Under the pieces are notes generated by a model. The model was not told the DNA's origin. It searched no databases and worked only from the letters and a program-made list of their open reading frames with translations. From positions 1 to 32,563 of the forward strand of contig NZ_JAMOKF010000027.1 of NCBI RefSeq assembly GCF_023656545.1: DNA of 32,563 bases. Direction: 5' to 3'. This DNA is from Micromonospora phytophila (GTDB taxonomy: Bacteria > Actinomycetota > Actinomycetes > Mycobacteriales > Micromonosporaceae). Shown piece after piece: positions 26,717-32,563 of this stretch. Position 1 is the first letter of the stretch, and the number at the start of each line of letters is the position of its first letter. A program made the translations under genes and the position numbers.

Positions 26717-28198
26717 TCAGCCGGGCAGGCGGGGACCGGCCTCGCGCTGCTCGCTAAGCCAGGTCTCCACCTCGTCGGCGGCGCGCGGCAGCCCGGCGGA
26801 GAGGTTCACGGCGCCGGTGGCGGTGACCAGGATGTCGTCCTCGATCCGGATGCCGATGCCGCGCAGCTCCTCGGGGACCAGTTCGTCCTCCGGCTGGAAG
26901 TAGAGCCCCGGCTCGACGGTGAGCACGTAACCCTCACCCAGGGCGCCGTCGCGGTACACCTCCCTGCGGGCGTTGGAGCAGTCGTGCACGTCGATGCCGA
27001 GCATGTGCCCGAACCCGTGCAGCGTCCAGCGCCGGTAGACGGTCGACTTCTCGTCCATCGCCTCGTCCACGCTCACCGGCAGCAGGCCCAGCTCGGCCAG
27101 TCCCTCGGCGAGCACCCGCATGCAGGTCAGGTGGACGTCGCGGAACTTCACTCCCGGCCTGATCGCGTCGATGCCGGCCTGCTGCGAGGCGTGCACGATG
27201 TCGTAGACCTGGCGCTGCAGCGCGGTGAACCGGCCGTTGACCGGCAGCACCCGGGTGACGTCGGCGGTGTAGAGGTGCCGATTCTCCACACCCATGTCCA
27301 TCAGCAGCAGCTCACCCGGGCGGGTGGCGCCGTGGTTGTGCACCCAGTGCAGGATCGTGGCGTGCTCGCCGGCGCCGACGATCGAGCTGTAGCCGACGTC
27401 GTTGCCGTCGTACCGGGCGCGCAGCGCGAAGATCCCCTCCAGCAGCCGCTCGGAGACGCTCCGGTCCGCCGGCAACGCCCGGGCCACGTCCTCGAAGCCG
27501 CGCACCGTGGCGTCGATGGCGTCCTGGAGCTGGGCGATCTCCCACTCGTCCTTGACCAGCTTCAGCTCGGAGATGGCGATCGCCAGCTCGCGGTCGCGGG
27601 CCGGCTGGCCCTCCGCGCGGGGCCCGTCGTACGGGCGCACGGCCGCGTCCACCCGGGCGTCGAAGCCGCGCAGCACCCGGGTACGCCCGGGCGCCAGGTC
27701 GGCCAGCGTCCCCTCCAGCTCGGTCAGGTCGGCCGTCGGCAGGCCCAGCTCGGTCGACTTCTCGGCCAGCGTGTGCCGGCGACCGACCCACAGTTCGCCC
27801 TGCCGGCTGCGGAAGAACTCGTCGGTCAGCCGGGACGAGCGGGGCCGCATGTAGAGCGTGGCGTCGTGCCCCGAGCCGTTCGGCCGCAGCACCAGGACGC
27901 TGTCCGGGTCGTGGTCCCCGGTCAGGTAGGCGAAGTCGCTGCCCGGCCGGAACGGGTGGTCGGTGTCGTTGGCGCGTACCTTCTCGCCGCCGGTCGGGAT
28001 CACCAGGGTCTCGCCCGGGAAGGCCGCCGACAGCGCGGCCCGGCGCTTGGCGTGGTTCGGCACCTCCGGGCGCGGCCCGACCGGCAGCGTGGTGTCCCGC
28101 CAGCCCTGCCGCATGAACGCCAGGAACGCCTCCGGGAAGTCCGGGTCGTGCGACTCGGTGCCGTCCGCCGGCTTGCTGTCGGTGCGTTCCTCGGTCAT
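26717..28198 (-). CDS. pepP: Xaa-Pro aminopeptidase (aminopeptidase P)
   Basis: A 493-residue cytoplasmic metallopeptidase that removes N-terminal residues preceding proline. The N-terminal AMP_N domain (HAKRRAALSAAFPGETLVIP, then FAYLTGDHDPDSVLVL) leads into a pita-bread (M24) domain. The two-metal site can be followed: Asp in LLLMDMGVENR, Asp in LYTADVTRVLPVNG, His in LHGFGHMLGIDVHD, Glu in YVLTVEPGLYF and Glu in GIGIRIEDDILV. The HxxH/HGxGH context and the length match bacterial PepP. ATG 28198 has GGAGGGAG upstream. It is divergent from asnB across 270 bases in which I see no gene. Confidence 0.93.
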   Translation of the reverse strand: MTEERTDSKPADGTESHDPDFPEAFLAFMRQGWRDTTLPVGPRPEVPNHAKRRAALSAAFPGETLVIPTGGEKVRANDTDHPFRPGSDFAYLTGDHDPDSVLVLRPNGSGHDATLYMRPRSSRLTDEFFRSRQGELWVGRRHTLAEKSTELGLPTADLTELEGTLADLAPGRTRVLRGFDARVDAAVRPYDGPRAEGQPARDRELAIAISELKLVKDEWEIAQLQDAIDATVRGFEDVARALPADRSVSERLLEGIFALRARYDGNDVGYSSIVGAGEHATILHWVHNHGATRPGELLLMDMGVENRHLYTADVTRVLPVNGRFTALQRQVYDIVHASQQAGIDAIRPGVKFRDVHLTCMRVLAEGLAELGLLPVSVDEAMDEKSTVYRRWTLHGFGHMLGIDVHDCSNARREVYRDGALGEGYVLTVEPGLYFQPEDELVPEELRGIGIRIEDDILVTATGAVNLSAGLPRAADEVETWLSEQREAGPRLPG

Positions 28199-28468
28199 GC
28201 CCCGCTCCCTCCGTGTCATTGCTGGTCCCGACGGTACCGCGAGCCGGAGGGAGCCCGCGGTGCCGGGAGGCTCGCCTGCCGCGTCGCGCGGTCGACCCCG
28301 ACGAGCGAGGCTCCCGCCCGCGCGGTGGCGGAGGGGGCTCGTCGATGTGCCGGTGCGCCCGGGATCCCGCCCGCGTCGTCGCTGGTCCGGATGGTGTGCC
28401 GTGCGCCGGCCGGAAGAGTGCCTGCGGTGCCGCGACGTCCGTTCCGGCCGCGTGGAAAGATGACCACC

Positions 28469-30430
28469 ATGTGCGGACTCCTGGCCTTCTTCAGTGCCCG
28501 CGGCGATGCCGCCGCCCACCGCGACAACATCGCCGGGGCGTTGGAATGCCTGCACCACCGCGGCCCGGACGAGACCGGTGTCGAGGTGGTCGGCGACGCC
28601 TCCGGCCGGTACGCGGACGGCGTGTTCGCGCACAAGCGGCTGGCGATCATCGACGTGGCGTCCAGCCACGAGCCGCTGCCCTACGCGGGCGGCCGCTACC
28701 TGCTCACCTTCAACGGTGAGATCTACAACTACATCGAGTTGCGCGAGGAACTGGTCCGCAACTTCGGCGCGCAGTTCGCCACCGCCGGTGACGGCGAGGT
28801 GATCGTCGCCGGTTACCACTACTGGGGCGAGCAGGTGCTCACCCGGCTGCGCGGCATGTTCGCCTTCGTCATCTGGGACCGGCAGGAGCGGCGGGCGTTC
28901 GGCGGGCGGGACTACTTCGGCATCAAGCCGATGCACTACCTGGAGACCGCCGACGGCCTCTACCTCGCCTCGGAGAAGAAGGCGCTGCTGCCCTTCGCGC
29001 ACTCCAACTACCAGGGCGACGCCGGCATCGACACGGCCAACCTGAGCCACTACCTGACCCTGCAGTACGTGCCGGAGCCCGGCACCCTGCACAAGGGGAT
29101 CAACCGGATCGGCTCGGGGGAGTACCTCACCTGGACCCCGGGTGGCCGGATCGACGTGCGCCGCTGGTACCGGCCGGTCTTCCGGCCCGCCCCGGTCGAC
29201 GACGAGCAGAAGCTCTACCACGAGATCCGGGAGACGCTGCGCGAGAGCGTCCGGATGCACATGCGCTCGGACGTGCCGGTCGGCTCGTTCCTCTCCAGCG
29301 GCATCGACTCCACCGCCGTGGTGGCGCTGGCCCGGGAGTTCAACCCGAACATCCTCACCTTCACCGTCGGCTACGACGTTCCGGGCTACTCCGAGATCGA
29401 CGTCGCCCAGGACTCGGCCCGGCACCTCGACGTGACCACCATCCCGACGAAGATCGGGCCCCAGGACATGATCGACGCGCTGCCGAAAATCGTCTGGCAC
29501 TTGGACGACCCGGTGGCCGACCCGGCGCTGGTGCCGCTCTACTTCGTGGCGAAGAAGGCCGCCGAGCACGTCACCGTGGTCCTCTCCGGTGAGGGCGCCG
29601 ACGAGTTCTTCGGCGGTTACACCATCTACCGGGAGCCGCTCTCGCTCGGCACGGTCAACGGCCTCCCCGGCGGCGTGCAAAAGGGGCTGCGTGCGGTCTC
29701 CAAGGCCATCCCGCAGGGCGTCAAGGGCAAGAGCTTCCTGGAGCGCGGCACCACCCCGATCGAGCAGCGCTACTACGGCAACGCCCGGATGTTCACCGAG
29801 GAGGAGAAGCAGCACCTGCTGCGCCGCTACGACCCCTCGGTGCGCTACACCGACGTCACCGCGCCGATCTACGCCGAGTGCACCGAGCTCGACGACGTGA
29901 CCAAGATGCAGTACGTCGACCTCTACACCTGGCTGCGCGGCGACATCCTGGTCAAGGCCGACCGGATCTCGATGGCCCACTCGCTCGAGGTGCGGGTGCC
30001 CTTCCTGGACCGCGAGGTCTTCGACGTGGCGGCGAAGATCCCGGTCGACCTGAAGCTCCCGCCGCGCTCCGACGCCACCAAGTACGCGATGCGCCAGGCG
30101 CTGCAGGGCGTGGTGCCGCCGGCCATCGTCAACCGCAAGAAGCTGGGCTTCCCGACGCCCACCCGGGTCTGGCTGCGCGGTGAGATGTACGAGTGGGCCC
30201 GGCACGTGCTGGCCACCTCCGGCGCGGGCGACCTGCTCGACCTGTCGTACGCGATGCGGCTGCTGGAGGAGCACAAGCGGGAAGAGGCCGACCACTCGCG
30301 CAAGGTGTGGACGGTGCTGATCTTCTGCATCTGGCACGCCATCTTCGTGGCCAAGACCCTGGACCCGGGCATCCAGCGCAACCAGTCCGCGCTGCTGACG
30401 AAGCCGGTGGTCGGCTCCATGGTCCGCTGA
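28469..30430 (+). CDS. asnB: Glutamine-hydrolysing asparagine synthetase
   Basis: A 653-residue enzyme that makes asparagine from aspartate, ATP and glutamine-derived ammonia. The N-terminal class II amidotransferase domain needs Cys at position 2. This fixes the start at ATG 28469 (MCGLLAFFS) rather than the ATG two codons earlier in MTTMCGLL. GGAAAG lies 9 bases upstream. Further glutaminase motifs are HHRGPDETGV, HKRLAIIDV and LTFNGEIYNY. The synthetase domain carries the PP-loop SSGIDSTAVVALA (about residue 278), LSGEGADEFFGGY and VKADRISMAHSLEVRVPFLD. The protein is longer than E. coli AsnB (about 554 residues) but typical of actinobacterial AsnB. A terminator follows. Confidence 0.95.
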   Translation: MCGLLAFFSARGDAAAHRDNIAGALECLHHRGPDETGVEVVGDASGRYADGVFAHKRLAIIDVASSHEPLPYAGGRYLLTFNGEIYNYIELREELVRNFGAQFATAGDGEVIVAGYHYWGEQVLTRLRGMFAFVIWDRQERRAFGGRDYFGIKPMHYLETADGLYLASEKKALLPFAHSNYQGDAGIDTANLSHYLTLQYVPEPGTLHKGINRIGSGEYLTWTPGGRIDVRRWYRPVFRPAPVDDEQKLYHEIRETLRESVRMHMRSDVPVGSFLSSGIDSTAVVALAREFNPNILTFTVGYDVPGYSEIDVAQDSARHLDVTTIPTKIGPQDMIDALPKIVWHLDDPVADPALVPLYFVAKKAAEHVTVVLSGEGADEFFGGYTIYREPLSLGTVNGLPGGVQKGLRAVSKAIPQGVKGKSFLERGTTPIEQRYYGNARMFTEEEKQHLLRRYDPSVRYTDVTAPIYAECTELDDVTKMQYVDLYTWLRGDILVKADRISMAHSLEVRVPFLDREVFDVAAKIPVDLKLPPRSDATKYAMRQALQGVVPPAIVNRKKLGFPTPTRVWLRGEMYEWARHVLATSGAGDLLDLSYAMRLLEEHKREEADHSRKVWTVLIFCIWHAIFVAKTLDPGIQRNQSALLTKPVVGSMVR

Positions 30431-30474
30431 CCCCGCTGCCGGCTCCGTGCCGGCCCCGACCGACCCGTCCCGGC

Positions 30475-30522
30475 CAGGAGGCCCGCGTCACCGGAACCGC
30501 TCCGGATGACGCGGGCCTCCTG
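30475..30522. terminator. Terminator between asnB and the convergent LPMO gene
   Basis: A 16-bp perfect stem (30475-30490 with 30507-30522), extended inward by CCGGA/TCCGG with one bulge. It sits 44 bases after the asnB stop and 47 bases beyond the LPMO stop. Confidence 0.75.
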
Positions 30523-30568
30523 ATCGTTCCGGGCCCGGGCGGGGCCCGTCCGGGTACCGGGTGGCGGG

Positions 30569-31663
30569 TCAGCGGCCGGAGCAGGTGATTGTGGGCGGGG
30601 TGTTGGTGCCGGTCGTGGTGGCCAGGAAGCCGAAGGTGGTGGTGCCCTCCGGGGCGATCGTGCCGTTCCAGGACACGTTGCCCGCCGTCACCGCAGCCCC
30701 GGACGTGGACTGCGTGGCGTTCCAGACCTGGCTGATCGACTGGCCGCTGGGCCAGTTCCAGGTCGCCGTCCATCCGGACCAGGTCGACGCGCTGTGGTTC
30801 ATGATCATCACCTCGCCCTGGAACCCGCCCTGCCAGGCGTTGACCACCTTGTAGACCGCCATGCAGTCGCCGGAGTGCGGCGGCGGCGTGGTCGGGCCCG
30901 GCGGGGGAGTGCTCGCGGTGGGCGGCGGGGTCGTCGGGGGCGGCGTGCCGCCGGGGCCGACCCCGGTCACCTCGCCGTTACCGCCGTCGAAGGCGACGTC
31001 CGAGCAGCCGAAGAAGTTCTCCTGGCTGTCCGAGCGGACCCACCGGGAGTAGACGACGTGCCGCCCGCTCTTGCCGGTCGGCAGGTTGCCGCTGAAGTAG
31101 TAGTGCCCGTCGTTGGTGCCGACCGCGCCGCGCTGCGGCGGGTTGGTCACCGTCAGGAACGGCTGCTCCTCCAGGTCGCTCCAGGCCAGTGGGCGGGTCG
31201 GGCTCCAGCTGTCCTTGGTGACGTAGAAGTAGAACGTGCCGGGATGGTGGGCCCAGTTGCTGTACCGGAACTCCATCCGCGCGCCGGCGGTCAGGTGGGT
31301 CACCGGCCAGTCGGTGCGGGCCAGGTCGTAGCCGGCGAATCCGGGGTTGCCGCCGCTGCACAACTTGCCGTCGGGGATGAAGCCGACCGTGCGGCCCCCG
31401 GCGTCGGAGCGGAGCACGCTGAACCAGTTGTAGAGCGAGTTGGTGCCGCTCTGCGCCACGGCGGCGGCGCAGGCGGGATTGTTCGGCCGGATCTCACCGG
31501 TGGCGGTGAGCCCGTCCTTCCAGCACAGGAACGTCCGGCTGCCCGGGTTCATCGCGGCGCCGTGCGCGGCGGCCGGACCGGGGGTGCTGACCAGGGCGAC
31601 GGCGCCCACGAGGAGGGTCGCGGCCGCGGTGAGCAACGCGGCCGTACGGGAACGATGGGACAC
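30569..31663 (-). CDS. Secreted AA10 lytic polysaccharide monooxygenase with CBM2
   Basis: A 364-residue copper enzyme that oxidatively cuts chitin or cellulose outside the cell. The signal peptide ends at AAA, leaving His34 as the new N-terminus (HGAAMNPGSRTFLCW), the first ligand of the copper histidine brace. The second His is in the SNWAHHPGTFYFYVTK segment. The AA10 core ends near CSDVAFDGGNGEV. A Pro/Thr linker and a C-terminal CBM2 follow (CMAVYKVVNAWQGGFQGEV, WSGWTATWNWPSGQ, final ITCSG) with its disulfide cysteines and surface tryptophans. GTG 31663 has AGGAGA 5-6 bases upstream. CBM2 favours cellulose or chitin; the exact substrate is open. Confidence 0.95.
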   Translation of the reverse strand: MSHRSRTAALLTAAATLLVGAVALVSTPGPAAAHGAAMNPGSRTFLCWKDGLTATGEIRPNNPACAAAVAQSGTNSLYNWFSVLRSDAGGRTVGFIPDGKLCSGGNPGFAGYDLARTDWPVTHLTAGARMEFRYSNWAHHPGTFYFYVTKDSWSPTRPLAWSDLEEQPFLTVTNPPQRGAVGTNDGHYYFSGNLPTGKSGRHVVYSRWVRSDSQENFFGCSDVAFDGGNGEVTGVGPGGTPPPTTPPPTASTPPPGPTTPPPHSGDCMAVYKVVNAWQGGFQGEVMIMNHSASTWSGWTATWNWPSGQSISQVWNATQSTSGAAVTAGNVSWNGTIAPEGTTTFGFLATTTGTNTPPTITCSGR

Positions 31664-32173
31664 GGGTTCTCCTGACTCGCGGGACGCGGACGCCCCGCGG
31701 ACGACACGCGGGGTGGCAGCAGCCCGCCCCGCTGCGACGAGCGGATACGGTCGCGGCGGACGTGCCCCGGCGTGGCGGCCGGCGGGACGTGCGCCGTCAT
31801 CGGTCCGGCCCGCGGACCGTCGCCCTCGCGTGGATCAGAACCCGGCGCCGGCGGCGCGGCAGCCCCCGCACCGCCCGGCATGCGCCATCCCACCACGGGG
31901 CGGACGCGGACGCAATAGCCGTTGCTCGATGTGTCAGTAGCGTTCGACGAGGTGCCCGCTCGGCGACTCGTACGGCTCGGACCGCACGACCGGCGTGGTG
32001 GTCCACCCGGTCGGCGAGGAGCGCGGCGAACCGTGCCCGACCCCTCGCCTCGCACCCCTGCCGGTACGCCAATACCGTGGCTTCAGCGCCATCAGGACGC
32101 GGACTGTGCCAGCCTGGTGCGACAAGATCGACCGGCGAGGGCGTGGCGGGACCGACGGACGGAGGACCGGGGA
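31664..32173. other. Intergenic stretch with a possible minus-strand gene fragment
   Basis: About 510 bases between the divergent LPMO and sugar-kinase genes. I found no intact gene. On the minus strand, one frame (about 32098-32010) reads TVLAYRQGCEARGRARFAAL, and another continues as GWTTTPVVRSEPYESPSGH and LVERY to the stop at 31934-31936. Joined by a frameshift near 32010 this looks like the tail of a small protein of unknown family. The rest shows only G/C-rich sequence. No CebR-like operator (TGGGAGCGCTCCCA type) was found before the LPMO gene. Confidence 0.3.
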
Positions 32174-32563
32174 ATGGGATACGCGGTGGTGCTCGGGGAG
32201 GCACTGGTCGACCTGCTCGACACCGAGTGCGACGGCGAGCCGGTCTACCGGCAGGCCGTCGGCGGCGGACCGCTGAACGTCGCGGTCGGCGTCGCCCGGC
32301 TCGGCGGCGCGGTGCAGTTCGTCGGATCGCTCGGCGACGACGCTCTGGCCGGGCGGATCCGCGACTTCCTGACCGGCGCGGGCGTCGGGCTGGCCGGGTC
32401 GGTCACCGTACCCGCCCCGACCGCGCTGGCGGTGGCCACCTACACCGGCCCCGAGCCCGACTTCCGGTTCTACGGCGAGCCGCCCTCGTACGCGCTGCTC
32501 GGCGCCGACGACCTGGACGTGGCGCTGGTCGAGGGGGCCGACGTGCTCTACTGCGGGTCGATC
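32174..32563 (+). CDS. PfkB-family sugar kinase (fructokinase-like), N-terminal part
   Basis: The gene runs off the window. The visible 130 residues begin MGYAVVLGEALVDLL and continue with VYRQAVGGGPLNVAVGVARL, the di-glycine hinge of PfkB kinases that closes over the sugar, then FVGSLGDDALAGRIRDFL. These match the first half of fructokinase/ribokinase-like proteins, which phosphorylate a sugar with ATP. The C-terminal signature with the catalytic Asp is outside, so the substrate cannot be judged. ATG 32174 has GGAGG (32161-32165) 8 bases upstream. Confidence 0.85.
   Translation, partial: MGYAVVLGEALVDLLDTECDGEPVYRQAVGGGPLNVAVGVARLGGAVQFVGSLGDDALAGRIRDFLTGAGVGLAGSVTVPAPTALAVATYTGPEPDFRFYGEPPSYALLGADDLDVALVEGADVLYCGSI

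Noticed and set aside
28199..30337. Extension of the aminopeptidase P frame far upstream across asnB
   Set aside because: ATG 28198 has a strong GGAGGGAG, and the upstream part is antisense to the catalytic motifs of asnB.

Overview
The window looks like chromosomal DNA of a high-GC actinomycete, most likely Micromonosporaceae (Micromonospora-like). This is inferred from the strong G/C third-position bias, a CvnABCD conservon, the actinobacterial type of aconitase A, several CBM2-type secreted proteins and a class F-type sortase. It holds about 24 genes that appear intact (the first and last cut by the window edges), a string of decayed duplicates, and strong intergenic hairpins, most of them likely terminators.

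Layout. 1-1740 is a conservon (end of the CvnA kinase, then CvnB roadblock, CvnC DUF742 and CvnD GTPase). 1804-6130 has a GNAT acetyltransferase, a degraded gene, aconitase on the minus strand and a divergent VOC protein. 6209-9800 holds small enzymes: a secreted C39-like protease, an alpha/beta hydrolase, an ArsC-like protein, a tiny membrane protein divergent from a permuted NlpC/P60 (YiiX-like) protein, and an NTF2-like protein. 9869-17741 has a GNAT gene, two membrane-anchored CBM2-like proteins and a 1831-residue secreted alpha-amylase/pullulanase with a palindromic operator over its promoter. 17942-19421 is a surface-display pair: a secreted protein with an LTATG sorting signal, and its sortase.

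19422-22014 is a gene graveyard. It contains a frameshifted IS5-type transposase fragment, a second copy of the sortase-substrate gene that stops before the sorting signal, a remnant of a second sortase, and a shrunken relic of the whole 9.4-17.7 kb segment (NTF2-like gene, CBM2 promoter, pullulanase 3' end and terminator, in the original order).

22015-26435 holds two tandem minus-strand genes for secreted Asp/Lys/Asn-rich right-handed beta-helix proteins. They share a block of about 1650 bp that I read as identical, while their signal peptides and N-terminal linkers differ. Both are preceded by a conserved leader or promoter block with two hairpins that carry compensatory base changes. This pair with its leader is the most unusual part of the window.

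26717-32563 is more ordinary: an aminopeptidase P, a glutamine-dependent asparagine synthetase, a chitin/cellulose-active AA10 LPMO with a CBM2 domain, and the start of a PfkB-family sugar kinase.

Functionally, the accessory half is about the cell exterior: starch debranching, chitin or cellulose oxidation, carbohydrate-binding surface proteins, sortase anchoring and beta-helix surface proteins. All family assignments come from reading motifs. No database search was run.
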